From contig NZ_JBDJAW010000011.1 of assembly GCF_039649665.1 (NCBI RefSeq), positions 62,001 to 126,000 on the forward strand: a DNA stretch of 64,000 nucleotides, read 5' to 3'. A model generated the notes under the pieces. The model was not told where the DNA came from and made no database searches. It saw only the letters and a list, made by a program, of their open reading frames with translations. A program made the position numbers and the translations under genes. The stretch comes from Microbispora sp. ZYX-F-249 (GTDB lineage: Bacteria; Actinomycetota; Actinomycetes; Streptosporangiales; Streptosporangiaceae). This document shows positions 1 to 9,052 of the stretch, in pieces (within the stretch, counting starts at the first letter, position 1; each line of letters starts with the position of its first letter).

Positions 1-667
1 CGGCGACCAGGCCGCTGCACTCGGCGCGGTGCCGGGACTCGGAGGCGTCGGCGGCCGCCCAGTCGCCGCGCAGCAGGGCGATCATCAGCGCGATCGTCTC
101 CGCGGCGGGCACCGCGGCGCCGGCCGGGCGGCAGGCGCCGCACACCACGCCGCCGGCGACGATGGCGAAGGCGCGCACGGCCTCGGCTCCGCAGCGCGCG
201 CACTCCGACAGCGCGGGGGCGTAGCCCGCCACGGCGAGTGAGCGCAGGAAGAACGCGTCGAGCACCAGCCGGGCCTCGTGGCCGCCCTCGGCGAGCGTGC
301 GCAGGCCGCCGACCAGCAGCAGGAACTGGCGCAGCGCCGGCTCCTTCTCCCCCACCGTCAGCCGGTCGGCCGTCTCCAGCATCGCGCTTCCCGCGGTGTA
401 CCTGGCGTAGTCGGCCACGATCGCCTCGCCGTACGGGTGCAGGGTCTCGACCTGGGTGATCACGTCGAGCGACCTGCCGCTGTGGAGTTGCAGGTCGACG
501 TGGGAGAACGGCTCCAGCCGCGCGCCGAAGCGCGACATGGTCCTGCGCACGCCCTTGGCCACGCCGCGGACCTTGCCGGTGCGCCGGGTGAGGATGGTGA
601 TGATGCGGTCGGCCTCACCCAGTTTCTGGGTGCGCAGCACGACGCCCTCGTCCCGGTAGAGGCTCAC
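1..667 (-). CDS. recO: DNA repair protein RecO (3' end outside window)
   Basis: RecO is the RecFOR mediator that helps load RecA onto SSB-coated single-stranded DNA. The protein begins VSLYRDEGVVLRTQKLGEAD, the typical RecO OB-fold start, from a GTG codon; the only nearby upstream ATG (675) runs into a stop after three codons. About 222 residues are visible. A four-cysteine zinc site is present (CARCG followed by CGACR near residues 175-200). The C-terminus runs off the left edge. The upstream gene is divergent, with a 268-bp intergenic region. Confidence 0.93.
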   Translation of the reverse strand, partial: MSLYRDEGVVLRTQKLGEADRIITILTRRTGKVRGVAKGVRRTMSRFGARLEPFSHVDLQLHSGRSLDVITQVETLHPYGEAIVADYARYTAGSAMLETADRLTVGEKEPALRQFLLLVGGLRTLAEGGHEARLVLDAFFLRSLAVAGYAPALSECARCGAEAVRAFAIVAGGVVCGACRPAGAAVPAAETIALMIALLRGDWAAADASESRHRAECSGLVA

Positions 668-935
668 CCCGCCATGGTAGGGGCGCGTGCGAGCGCCCGC
701 CCCGCCGGCGCGGACGATCACCCCACCGAGGGGCCACGAATGGTGAAAATTCGGTAATGATCCGGCGACGATGCTCGGGGACGAACCCTCTCCAAGCTGT
801 ACATCCGGGGGCCGTACGGTAAACCTGGGATGCATCGGCTCAACCGAAAGGTCACTAAGCTTTGGCTTCCGGCGGATCTCCCCGCGCCGGTCAAGCCTGA
901 GGGCCTGATCTCCCCCCGTTGCGTGAAAGGTTGCC

Positions 936-2540
936 ATGACCCGCGTGGTCCTGCTGGGCGCCCCGCCCGGCCCGATCAGTCCCCCGCCGCCCGGCGGACA
1001 GCCCGCCCTGCCCGCGGACATCACGCTCAAATCGCTGCCCGGGGCCCCCTCCGCGTACGACAGGCTGCTCGCACAGGCCGCCGTCATGGACCCCGAGCCG
1101 ACGACGATCGCCCGGCCGGGGGACGCCGCCGCCTACCGCAGGCCGTACGGCCGGGTGGTGGAGAGCCCCGACGTCGCCGGCGACCTGCGCGCCCTGGCCG
1201 ACGCGGTCGAGGGCGGCGAGGACAACCTGCTGATCCTGCCGGCCGACTCGCTGCTCCACGACGAGCTGATCTACCAGATCACCAAGGCCAAGCGGGGCGC
1301 GATCGCGCTGGTCGCCCGCGAGCAGCGCGAGGAGGGCGGCGAGCAGGACGAGAACGCGGCCACCGAGCTCGTGCCCATCGAGGAGGCGGAGCCCGAGATC
1401 GGCCGGAAGGTCGTCGAGGGGCTGCCTCTGCGCACCCGCATCGGCCGCAGCCGGATCATCTCGGTCGGCACCGCCTACCATGCCGTGACCCGCCCGAACG
1501 CCGTGCTGCTCGGGCCGCTCCACCTCCACCAGCGGCACCTGCAGACCCTCGCCGAGGTCGCCCGCGAGCTCGCGGACATGGCCCACCTGTTCGGCCCCGA
1601 GGACGACGTGACCGAGCTCCTCGTGCTCGGCCTCGTCCGGCGCGGCGTGTCGGTGGGCCGGCGCGGCCGGCGCGACCTGTTCTTCCGCCGCATCCGCAGC
1701 CAGGCCGAGGCCGACGAGGCGCTGACGGAGATGGCGGGCTTCGACGAGGACCGGGCCCGGCTGAACAACGCCGTGAAGGGCGCCGACGGTTTCTTCACCA
1801 CGTTCTTCGTCAGCACCTACTCGCGCTTCATCGCCCGCTGGGCGGCCCGCCGGGGGCTCACGCCCAACCAGGTGACGCTGATCTCGATCGCCCTCGGCCT
1901 GCTGTCGGCCGGCGCGTTCGCCACCGGCACCCGCTGGGGGGCGGTGGCCGGCGCGGTGCTCATCTACTTCGCGTTCGTCTTCGACTGCGTCGACGGCCAG
2001 GTCGCCCGCTACGCGCGCAAGTTCGGCGTGCTCGGCGCCTGGCTGGACGCGACGTTCGACCGGTTCAAGGAGTACGCCGTCTTCGTCGGCCTCGCGGTCG
2101 GCGCGACGGTGTCCGGGAAGTTCGGCGACGGCGAGGGCGTCTGGACGCTGGCGCTGGTCGCGCTGGCCCTCCAGTCGGTCAAGCACCTGCTCGACTTCTC
2201 GTTCGGCGCCGCCAACCGGCGCAAGGCGCCCGTGCCGCTGCCCACGCTGGACCTGACGGTCGCCGACGACCGGCCGCTGCGGGAGGCGCTGGAGCAGCGC
2301 AGGGCGAGCCGGAGCACCGGCGTGCGCGGGCTGCTGAAGCTCTGGACCAAGGCCGGCAAGTTCCGCCCGGTCCACTGGGCCCGCAAGATGATCGTGTTCC
2401 CCATCGGCGAGCGCTTCGCCGCGATCGCGATCACCGCCGCGTTCTTCGACCCCCGGGTGACGTTCCTCACGCTGATCGTCTGGGGCGGCGTCGCGGCCAC
2501 CTACACCCTCACCGGACGTCTCCTGAGGTCGCTCGCATGA
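936..2540 (+). CDS. CDP-alcohol phosphatidyltransferase family membrane protein
   Basis: 534 residues. The C-terminal half is a membrane domain with the class-I CDP-alcohol phosphotransferase signature DG-x2-AR-x8-G-x3-D-x3-D, read here in DCVDGQVARYARKFG followed by AWLDATFDRF (about residues 350-375). Such enzymes transfer an alcohol such as inositol or glycerol phosphate onto a CDP-linked lipid or head group. The N-terminal ~290 residues resemble a nucleotidyltransferase-like soluble domain with no motif I can name, so the exact substrate is unknown. The start is ATG after GAAAGG. The stop overlaps the start of the next gene (ATGA), so the two are translationally coupled. Confidence 0.85.
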   Translation: MTRVVLLGAPPGPISPPPPGGQPALPADITLKSLPGAPSAYDRLLAQAAVMDPEPTTIARPGDAAAYRRPYGRVVESPDVAGDLRALADAVEGGEDNLLILPADSLLHDELIYQITKAKRGAIALVAREQREEGGEQDENAATELVPIEEAEPEIGRKVVEGLPLRTRIGRSRIISVGTAYHAVTRPNAVLLGPLHLHQRHLQTLAEVARELADMAHLFGPEDDVTELLVLGLVRRGVSVGRRGRRDLFFRRIRSQAEADEALTEMAGFDEDRARLNNAVKGADGFFTTFFVSTYSRFIARWAARRGLTPNQVTLISIALGLLSAGAFATGTRWGAVAGAVLIYFAFVFDCVDGQVARYARKFGVLGAWLDATFDRFKEYAVFVGLAVGATVSGKFGDGEGVWTLALVALALQSVKHLLDFSFGAANRRKAPVPLPTLDLTVADDRPLREALEQRRASRSTGVRGLLKLWTKAGKFRPVHWARKMIVFPIGERFAAIAITAAFFDPRVTFLTLIVWGGVAATYTLTGRLLRSLA

Positions 2541-3247
2541 TCACTCAGCCGCAGGCCACCACGCCGCTCCCGGACCCGGACGAGGAGCGCCGCCGCGTCC
2601 AGACCGCGCGCCTGCTCGCCTACCGCGACGACGGCCCGCTCGCCACCGCACTGAAGGGCGCCCTGGGCCGGCTGCTGCCGCCCGTGCCCGCGACCGCGGT
2701 GGCGCTGCTCGCCATCATCGCGCTGGCCGTCGCCGGCGCCCTCACCGACGGCCCGATCCTGCTCGTGCCCGTCGCCGTGCTGCTCGTGCTGGTCCTGCCC
2801 ACCGCGGGCCGCGACCACCTGGGCCGCTTCGACTGGCTCACTCCCCCGCTGCTGCGGGCGGCCGAGTTCGCCACGATCATCCTCCTCGGGCTGGCCGAGG
2901 ACACGCCCAAGTGGCTGCTGTTCGTGCTCCTCTACGTCGTCGGCTACCACACGTACGACACCGTCTACCGCACCCGGCAGGGCATCTGGCCCCCCGCCTG
3001 GCTGTACCGGGCCGGGCTGGGCTGGGAGGTCCGCCTGCTGATCCTGGGCGTGGCCGCCGCCGCCGGCTGGCTGACCCCCGTGGCCGCCGTCCTCACGGCG
3101 TACCTGCTCGTGCTGTTCGCGGTCGAGAGCGTGACGAGCTGGGTCCGGCTGGACAAGGCCTCCGCGCAGGCCCAGGCCGACCAGGACCTGGAGCAGTCGC
3201 CCGAGGAGGCCGCCGAGCAGGTCACCGGCGAGGCCGAGCAGGGCTGA
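2537..3247 (+). CDS. DUF5941-like integral membrane protein
   Basis: 236 residues with four to five hydrophobic segments (roughly 45-80, 95-130 and 160-205) and an acidic, glutamine-rich C-terminal tail. From memory, related actinobacterial proteins carry this domain (DUF5941) fused to the CDP-alcohol phosphatidyltransferase; here it is a separate gene overlapping that gene by 4 bp. The coupling suggests that the two products form one complex. The function is unknown. It is followed by a very strong hairpin terminator. Confidence 0.72.
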   Translation: MITQPQATTPLPDPDEERRRVQTARLLAYRDDGPLATALKGALGRLLPPVPATAVALLAIIALAVAGALTDGPILLVPVAVLLVLVLPTAGRDHLGRFDWLTPPLLRAAEFATIILLGLAEDTPKWLLFVLLYVVGYHTYDTVYRTRQGIWPPAWLYRAGLGWEVRLLILGVAAAAGWLTPVAAVLTAYLLVLFAVESVTSWVRLDKASAQAQADQDLEQSPEEAAEQVTGEAEQG

Positions 3248-3282
3248 CCACCGCGTCCCCGCAAGGCGGCCGCCCCTGACAT

Positions 3283-3325
3283 CGGTCGGGCCGCGCCGGC
3301 ACTCGGTGCCGGCGCGGCCCGACCG
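3283..3325. terminator. Perfect 20-bp stem bidirectional terminator
   Basis: 3283-3302 is exactly complementary to 3306-3325 with a TCG loop at 3303-3305. It lies between two convergent genes (stops at 3247 and 3348), so it can terminate both. There is no U-tract, as is usual in actinomycetes. Confidence 0.9.
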
Positions 3326-3347
3326 GCTCACGGGGCCGATCGATCGG

Positions 3348-3842
3348 TCAGGAGGCCGGCGAGGCGTCGAACAGCGCCCACACCACCTTGCCGCCGCCAC
3401 GGGTCAGGACCCATCCCCACGCCGCCGTCAGCGCCTCGACCAGATGCAGCCCGCGGCCCGACTCCGACAGGTCGCTCCAGGGCGAGACCGCGGGCACCCG
3501 GGCGCTGGCGTCACTCACTCCGCAGCCGACATGAAACCGGTGCTTCACCAGCCTCAACCGGATGGGCGGGGCGTCCGCTGGACCGCCGGGAGCGTGCCGC
3601 AGCGCGTTGGTCACCAACTCCGACACCACGATTTGCGCGTCCGGCACGAGATCGGGGACCCCCCACCCGCACAGCGTCCTGGCGGTGAAATCACGCGCGG
3701 CGGCGGCGGACGTGGTGCGCCCGTGGAAGGTGCACGTCGCCGACGGAGGCAGGGACAAGCCGGCGACGTCGTCCCGCTCGAACGTCGAGGTCAACCACGT
3801 AGGCGCCGTCGCGGCTCCCGGGCCCGCCAGGTCTGCAGTCAT
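3348..3842 (-). CDS. RsbW-like ATP-binding regulatory protein
   Basis: 164 residues with a GHKL (HATPase_c_2) fold: an N-box in VVSELVTNALRHAPGG and a G-box in SESGRGLHLVEALT. Proteins of this type are serine kinase/anti-sigma-factor relatives, or orphan ATPases. The ATG at 3842 is chosen because GAGGGA lies 6 bp upstream; a GTG at 3863 would add seven residues. It is divergently placed from an Scr1-type helix-turn-helix gene 220 bp away. This pairing is common in actinomycetes, which suggests that the two act together. The partner sigma factor or anti-sigma antagonist is not identified here. Confidence 0.85.
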   Translation of the reverse strand: MTADLAGPGAATAPTWLTSTFERDDVAGLSLPPSATCTFHGRTTSAAAARDFTARTLCGWGVPDLVPDAQIVVSELVTNALRHAPGGPADAPPIRLRLVKHRFHVGCGVSDASARVPAVSPWSDLSESGRGLHLVEALTAAWGWVLTRGGGKVVWALFDASPAS

Positions 3843-4061
3843 CGCCGATCCCTCAGGTCTCACTCATTACATGATGTGAATTTCCCTGCCGTCGTGTATC
3901 TTGCCCTGTGCCTTGCGGATGCAAGCACGCATGCACGTGCAAATGTCGTAGGCCCCCGACTTTCTGTCGAAGTTTCCAGAAAAGACGACCTCACCCCGCT
4001 CCGGTAGGATGATCAATCCGATTGGTTCACCAGGAATTCTTCCGGAGCGTATGGAGCCCAC

Positions 4062-4964
4062 GTGAACGGACAGGCGGGCAGCACCGCCCCCGCACCGGCG
4101 GCCGGGATCGCCCGCGGCGGCCCGACGGCCCTGCGGCTTCTGCTGGGGGCCCAGCTCAGGCGGCTGCGCCGGGAGAGCGGCATCACCCCCGAGAAGGCGG
4201 CCCGCGCCATCCGCGCGTCGCACGCCAAGATCAGCAGGCTCGAGCTCGGCCGGGTCGGCTTCAAGGAGCGGGACGTCGCCGACCTGCTCACGCTCTACGG
4301 CATGACCGACCCCGACGACCGGGCCGTGCTGCTCGACCTGGCGCGGCAGGCGAACATCCCCGGCTGGTGGCACAAGTACAGCGACGTGCTGCCGGGCTGG
4401 TTCGAGTTCTACGTCGGCCTGGAGGAGGCGGCGTCCGTCATCCGCTGTTACGAGCTGCAGTACGTCCCCGGGCTGCTGCAGACGCCGGAGTACGCGCGGG
4501 CCCTCGTCCTGCGCGGCAGCATGGGGCGGTCGGCCGACGACGTCGACCGGCACGTCGACCTGCGGATGCGCCGGCAGGAACGGCTGACGGGCCCCGAAGC
4601 CGCGACCCTGTGGGCCGTGATGGACGAGGGCGCGCTGCGCCGCCCGATCGGCGGCCGGAAGGTCATGCGGGCTCAACTGGAGCACCTCATCGAGGTGACC
4701 AGGCAGCCGAACATCACGCTGCAGATCGTGCCGTTCGACCACGGCGGGCACGCCGCGTGCGGGGGGCCTTTCACGATCCTGCGCTTCGACGCGCCCGAGC
4801 TGCCCGACGTCGTCTACCTGGAACAGCTCACCAGCGCCCTCTACCTGGACAAGGCCGAGGACACCGAGGCGTACACGCAGGTGATGAACGCGGTGTGCGT
4901 GGACGCCCGGCCGGCCACCCACACCGGTGCGTTCCTGGAGGGGCTGCTCGCCGACCTCGGGTGA
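4062..4964 (+). CDS. Helix-turn-helix regulator with DUF5753 (Scr1 type)
   Basis: 300 residues. An N-terminal XRE-type helix-turn-helix (about 25-85, with LGAQLRRLRRESGITPEKAA and SHAKISRLELGRVGF) is followed by a DUF5753 domain (about 105-285, with the typical WWHKYSDVLPGWFEFYVGLE opening and YELQYVPGLLQTPEYARA). In Streptomyces such proteins pair with small partner proteins and affect differentiation or antibiotic production. GTG start, with GGAG 6 bp upstream. It is convergent with the LysR gene, leaving a single base between stop codons. Confidence 0.88.
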   Translation: MNGQAGSTAPAPAAGIARGGPTALRLLLGAQLRRLRRESGITPEKAARAIRASHAKISRLELGRVGFKERDVADLLTLYGMTDPDDRAVLLDLARQANIPGWWHKYSDVLPGWFEFYVGLEEAASVIRCYELQYVPGLLQTPEYARALVLRGSMGRSADDVDRHVDLRMRRQERLTGPEAATLWAVMDEGALRRPIGGRKVMRAQLEHLIEVTRQPNITLQIVPFDHGGHAACGGPFTILRFDAPELPDVVYLEQLTSALYLDKAEDTEAYTQVMNAVCVDARPATHTGAFLEGLLADLG

Positions 4965-4965
4965 A

Positions 4966-5874
4966 CTACCCGCCGGAGAAGAACGCCTGGCAGGTCTCGG
5001 CGAAGGCGACCGCACGCGCGGTGGGCCGCACCCCGCGTACCGAGGCGAGCACGACGTCGAGCGTGGGCACGTCGTCGCTGATGGGGACGCACGCGACCCG
5101 GCCGCCGTCGTAGGTCTGGTCGCTCTCGGCCCGCTGGTTGAGTATCGAGTAGCCGTGCCCGCCGGCCACCAGCGAGCGCGCCGTCTCGTAGCTCGACGTG
5201 CGGAACCGCACGCGCGGCTCGGTGGGATAGATGGTCCGGAAGTAGTCGCGGCTGCGCGGCAGGTCCAGCAGGATCATCGGCTCGGCCGCCAGCTCCGCCA
5301 GCGACACGGCCTCCGCCCGGGCCAGCGGGTGCTCCGGCGGCAGCAGCGCGTACGGCCTGGCCCGGGTGAGCGGCCGGATGTCGAGGTCGAGGGCGAGGTC
5401 GATGGCGTAGACGAGGGCGACCTCGCACCGCCCGTCGAGCAGGGCCGACTCCATGGTGGAGATCTCGCCCTCCGCGACGCTGACCCGCACCCCCGGATAC
5501 CGCCCGGCGAACGCGCGCAGCAACCGGGACAGGTAGAACGGCGCGAGCGTGGTCAGGCAGCCGACGGCGAGTTCACCGGTCAGCGACCCCGCCAGGCCGC
5601 GGGCCGACTGGGCGAGCGCCGCGGCGTGGGACAGGAACTCCCGGGCCTCGACGAGGAAGCGCTCGCCCGCGCGGGTCAGCGACAGGCCGCGGGCGTGGTG
5701 GCGGATCAGGAGCTGGACCCCCAGCTCCCGCTCCACCTGGGCGATGGCGGCCGAGATCGCCGACTGCGCCACCATGAGTTCTCTGCTGGCCGCGGTCATG
5801 CTGCCGAGCTCGGCCGCGGTTACGAAGTAACGCAGCTGGACGAGGGTGAAGTTGACGTCCGCCACGCCCCCCAT
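4966..5874 (-). CDS. LysR-family transcriptional regulator
   Basis: 302 residues. A winged helix-turn-helix lies at residues 5-64 (LRYFVTAAELGSMTAASREL, then AQSAISAAIAQVERELG) and a periplasmic-binding-like effector domain at 90-295. The ATG at 5874 is the first start giving the usual LysR N-terminus; GTG at 5865 is an alternative with no clearer ribosome site. It sits downstream of, and on the same strand as, an ABC exporter operon, with 70 bp between. The effector and target genes are unknown. Confidence 0.86.
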   Translation of the reverse strand: MGGVADVNFTLVQLRYFVTAAELGSMTAASRELMVAQSAISAAIAQVERELGVQLLIRHHARGLSLTRAGERFLVEAREFLSHAAALAQSARGLAGSLTGELAVGCLTTLAPFYLSRLLRAFAGRYPGVRVSVAEGEISTMESALLDGRCEVALVYAIDLALDLDIRPLTRARPYALLPPEHPLARAEAVSLAELAAEPMILLDLPRSRDYFRTIYPTEPRVRFRTSSYETARSLVAGGHGYSILNQRAESDQTYDGGRVACVPISDDVPTLDVVLASVRGVRPTARAVAFAETCQAFFSGG

Positions 5875-5944
5875 TGTGACCGTCTCAGTGCCCGGCGGCG
5901 CCCGCAAACCGGTATGAAGTTCGAATGCCTTTCCCTGGCCCTGA

Positions 5945-6673
5945 TCAGGCGTTTTCTCGTTGAAAACGGCTGGTGCCCAGAGCGACGCCCACAACGGCGA
6001 AGCCCAGGCACACGACGACCCCCCACAACAGGGCGGACGACGCGTAGGAACCGGCGAAGAGGGCGCGCAGCCCCTCGACCGCGTACCGGAACGGCGTGAG
6101 CCGCGACACCACGTCCAGCCAGGCCGGGGCGAGCGACATCGGCAGCAGCGCGCCCGACAGCAGCATCAGCGGGATGACCACGGTGGACATCACGGGGGCG
6201 AACAGCTCCTGCCGCATCGTGAGCGCCGCCGCGTACGACAGCGACGCCATGCCGACGGACAGCACGGTGACCAGCAGCAGGGCGGCGAGCACCCCCGCCA
6301 GCGGCGCCCGCAGCCCCAGCGCCCAGGCCGCCACGACGATCACCACGGCCTGGATCAGCAGCACCACGCTGTCCCTGAGCACCCGGCCGAGCAGCAGCGT
6401 CACCCGGCTCACCGGCGTGACCCGCAGCCGTTCGAGCACGCCGAACCGGTGGTCGAAGACGATGCTGAAGCCGGCCATGCCCGCGCTCGTCAGCCCGAGC
6501 TGCACCAGCAGGCCGGGCACGAGGACGGCCCACGACCCCACACCGCTGCGGGCGAACAGCGGGCCGAAGAGCACGAGGTAGAGGAACGGCTGCAGGGCGC
6601 CGAAGGCCAGGCTGAACTTGTTGCCGAACGAGGCGCGCAGATAGTGGCCGGTCAGAGCGGCGAGGGCGGTCAC
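5945..6673 (-). CDS. ABC-2 type exporter permease
   Basis: 242 residues with six predicted membrane segments and the ABC-2 pattern, including a loop GVLERLRVTPVSR that usually contacts the ATPase and a C-terminal LTPFRYAVEGLRALF segment. GTG start overlapping the stop of the ATPase gene by 4 bp (GTGA), so the pair is translationally coupled. It resembles the daunorubicin-resistance DrrB group. The likely role is export of a hydrophobic compound from the cytoplasmic membrane; the substrate is unknown. Confidence 0.88.
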   Translation of the reverse strand: MTALAALTGHYLRASFGNKFSLAFGALQPFLYLVLFGPLFARSGVGSWAVLVPGLLVQLGLTSAGMAGFSIVFDHRFGVLERLRVTPVSRVTLLLGRVLRDSVVLLIQAVVIVVAAWALGLRAPLAGVLAALLLVTVLSVGMASLSYAAALTMRQELFAPVMSTVVIPLMLLSGALLPMSLAPAWLDVVSRLTPFRYAVEGLRALFAGSYASSALLWGVVVCLGFAVVGVALGTSRFQRENA

Positions 6674-7413
6674 GCGGCGGCCCCCTCGCGCAGCTCGCGG
6701 CCGGTGACGGCGAGGAAGACGTCGTCGAGTGTGCGCGCGCCGTGCTCGGACTTCAGCTCGTCCGGAGTGCCCCCGGCGACGATCCGGCCGTGGTCGATGA
6801 TCAGAACCCGGTCGCAGAGCGCGTCGGCCTCCTCCAGATAGTGGGTCGTGAGGAAGACCGTCAGCCCGTCCCTCTCGCGCAGCCGCCGCACGTGGTCCCA
6901 CAGGTTGGCGCGGCTCTGCGGGTCGAGCCCGGTCGTGGGCTCGTCGAGGAAGAGCAGCGCGGGCCGGTGGAGCAGGCCCATCGCGATGTCCAGCCGGCGC
7001 TTCTGACCGCCCGACATCGTGACCGTCGTACGCTCCTCGACCCCGGGCAGGTCGAGCTCGGCGAGCAGGGCGGTCACCCGCTCGCGGGCCTCCTCCCTGG
7101 TCAGGCCGTAAAGGCGGGCCTGGAGCACGAGCTCCTCCCCGACCGGCGAGAACGGGGCGAACGCGCCGCCCTGGGCGACGTAGCCGATGCGGCGGCGCAC
7201 GGCCGCGGGGTCGGCGAACAGGTCGGCGCCCGCGACCGTGGCGGTGCCGGACGTCGGGCGCAGCAGCGTGGTCAGCATCCGCAGCGTGGTGGTCTTGCCC
7301 GCGCCGTTCGGTCCGAGGAAACCGACGATCTCCCCCGCGGAGACGTCGAGATCTATCCCCCGGACGGCCTCGACCGCGCCGAACGTCTTGGTGAGCCCTC
7401 TGGCGTGAATCAT
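6670..7413 (-). CDS. ABC transporter ATP-binding protein, DrrA type
   Basis: 247 residues. Walker A GPNGAGKTT (about 34-42), signature motif MSGGQKRR (about 132), Walker B LLFLDEPTTGLDP (about 154) and switch histidine LTTHYLEE are all intact. It pairs with the permease encoded just downstream. ATG start with a TACTCT box 7 nt upstream and no ribosome site, so the mRNA may be leaderless. A divergent TetR gene starts 65 bp away, and an inverted repeat in the gap overlaps this promoter, so the exporter is probably repressed by that TetR and induced by its substrate. Confidence 0.92.
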   Translation of the reverse strand: MIHARGLTKTFGAVEAVRGIDLDVSAGEIVGFLGPNGAGKTTTLRMLTTLLRPTSGTATVAGADLFADPAAVRRRIGYVAQGGAFAPFSPVGEELVLQARLYGLTREEARERVTALLAELDLPGVEERTTVTMSGGQKRRLDIAMGLLHRPALLFLDEPTTGLDPQSRANLWDHVRRLRERDGLTVFLTTHYLEEADALCDRVLIIDHGRIVAGGTPDELKSEHGARTLDDVFLAVTGRELREGAAA

Positions 7414-7423
7414 GCCAAGTAGA

Positions 7424-7445
7424 GTAACACCAAAATTGGGGTCAC
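7424..7445. promoter_or_regulatory. Probable TetR operator between exporter and regulator
   Basis: Imperfect inverted repeat: GTAACACCAA (7424-7433), two bases, then TTGGGGTCAC (7436-7445), with 8 of 10 positions paired. It overlaps the TACTCT box (7421-7426, minus strand) of the ABC ATPase gene and lies 22 bp upstream of the TACAAT box (7467-7472) of the TetR gene, so one bound repressor could control both. Confidence 0.68.
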
Positions 7446-7478
7446 TTAAAGATTGCGTTCGCCCCTTACAATCGAGGC

Positions 7479-8111
7479 ATGGAAGAGGGCCTGCGGGAGC
7501 GGAAGAAGCGGGAGACCCGGCAGCGCATCGCGGACATCGCGATGGGGCTGTTCCTGCAACGGGGCTTCGACAACGTCACGGTGGCCGAGGTCGCCAGGGC
7601 CGCCGACGTGTCGGTCAACACCGTCTTCAACTACTTCCGGACGAAGGAGGACCTGTTCCTCGACCGCGGCGAGGAGACCGAGGACCTGCTGGCCCGCGCC
7701 GTGCGCGAGCGCCGCGCGGGCGAGACGGCGGTCGAAGCGGTGCGGCGCGACTTCTTCGAGGCCCTCGACGCGGGCGACTGGCGTTACGGGATGAGCGAGG
7801 GCCTGGACCTGTTCACGCAGCGGGTGCGGGAGAGCACGTCCCTGCAGTCACGCGTGCGCATGCTGGACGTCAACCGGGAGGAGCGGCTGGCGAGGACGCT
7901 CGCGGAGGACGCCGACGCCGAGCCCGACGACCTGACTCCCTGGCTGGTGGCGGCGCAGATCTGCGCCGTCGTGCGGGCGCTGACCCGTCACTTCGCGATG
8001 CGGCAGATGGCCGGCGAGGACCCCGCGCTGATCAGGGCCGACATCAGGAACCACGCCGAGCGCGCCTTCGAGCTGCTGGAGCACGGGGTCGGCGACTACT
8101 GCACCCGGTAG
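7479..8111 (+). CDS. TetR-family regulator, divergent from the ABC exporter
   Basis: 210 residues. The N-terminal helix-turn-helix (about 15-60) reads TVAEVARAADVSVNTVFNYF followed by RTKEDLF; the C-terminal part is an alpha-helical ligand domain with no specific family recognised. ATG start preceded by TACAAT at 7467-7472, only 6 nt away, which suggests a leaderless transcript. Position and operator suggest that it represses the divergent exporter operon and itself. The ligand is unknown. Confidence 0.9.
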   Translation: MEEGLRERKKRETRQRIADIAMGLFLQRGFDNVTVAEVARAADVSVNTVFNYFRTKEDLFLDRGEETEDLLARAVRERRAGETAVEAVRRDFFEALDAGDWRYGMSEGLDLFTQRVRESTSLQSRVRMLDVNREERLARTLAEDADAEPDDLTPWLVAAQICAVVRALTRHFAMRQMAGEDPALIRADIRNHAERAFELLEHGVGDYCTR

Positions 8112-8226
8112 GACACGTCGCCGCCGGCCGCCGCTTCCCGCGTCGCCGCCGTTCCCGTCGTCCGTGCGGGGGGACGCCGGACCGGATCAGTGACGTGGCG
8201 CTCTCGTCCGGCTGGTCACGCCCGGT

Positions 8227-8889
8227 TCACGAGGGAGCCGCCGAGGCGCAGGAATCCATCCACCACCAGCCCTCACCGAGGGGAACGACCGGGCAGATCT
8301 GCATGCCGAAACCGTCGTAGCGCCCGGAGGCTTCTCCCGCGAAATGGGCGAAACCGATGGAGTCATCCGGGATGCCGATCCAGTCGGGAATGTACAAGAT
8401 CGGTTGGCCACCGCTGTAGCCGAGGGTGGCCACGCGGCAGTTGGCCGACAGGTAGCACAGCAGACCGGGCAGTTCAGGACCGTAATAGGCGTCCTGCCCG
8501 GTCACTGGCAGCCTCCCCTGCCGGGACAGCTCGACCACCCGACCGAACGCCGGCCTTTCCACGAAAAATCGTATCTGCGCACGCAGAGCCGGATCGGCCC
8601 ACGAGACCGGGCCGGACGCCAGTCCCAGGACCATCAGGACCAGCCCGATCACGATCGGGATCGGACGGCGCCCCAGCCCCAGCACGACCATCATGGGCAG
8701 GCAGACGGCCAAGAGCACCAGATATGCCGCGCCCTCCGCGAAGACTCCGAACAGCCACAACGCGCTGTAGACGGGGCCCCGGTGCAGTTCCAGTGCCGCC
8801 ATCGCGACCGCGGCGGCCGCCATGACCAGGAGGGGGATGACCGCGGGGCGCGTGACGCCGGGCTCCTTCGAGGAGATCATCCGCCACAT
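8227..8889 (-). CDS. Membrane protein of unknown function
   Basis: About 220 residues. Three hydrophobic segments lie in the first ~95 residues (near 17-35, 43-65 and 68-90). A larger C-terminal domain follows, probably outside the membrane, with cysteines in GLLCYLSANC, MQICPV and DSCAS and a tryptophan cluster (GWWWMD) near the end. No family recognised. ATG 8889 is chosen; GTG 8898 and ATG 8880 are in frame and none has a good ribosome site. It stands alone between a TetR gene end and another TetR gene end. Confidence 0.6.
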   Translation of the reverse strand: MWRMISSKEPGVTRPAVIPLLVMAAAAVAMAALELHRGPVYSALWLFGVFAEGAAYLVLLAVCLPMMVVLGLGRRPIPIVIGLVLMVLGLASGPVSWADPALRAQIRFFVERPAFGRVVELSRQGRLPVTGQDAYYGPELPGLLCYLSANCRVATLGYSGGQPILYIPDWIGIPDDSIGFAHFAGEASGRYDGFGMQICPVVPLGEGWWWMDSCASAAPS

Positions 8890-9052
8890 GCTAAGCACAA
8901 TGCGTGCAGAATCCGTGATGCTTTCGGGGAGAACGGCGCACGACGCAGGAGGCCGGAGCGGAGCCTACCGCCGACGGCGAATTCGAGCCCGCGGATAGTG
9001 TCCTCGATTCAACGAGGCGCCGTCTGGGCCACGCGTGACGAGGCGTGGCCCG

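Noticed and set aside
891-2375. Long minus-strand open frame (494 codons) opposite the CDP-alcohol phosphatidyltransferase
   Set aside because: The composition is a Gly/Arg/His/Gln-rich shadow typical of the antisense of GC-rich genes, and the plus strand holds a recognisable enzyme.
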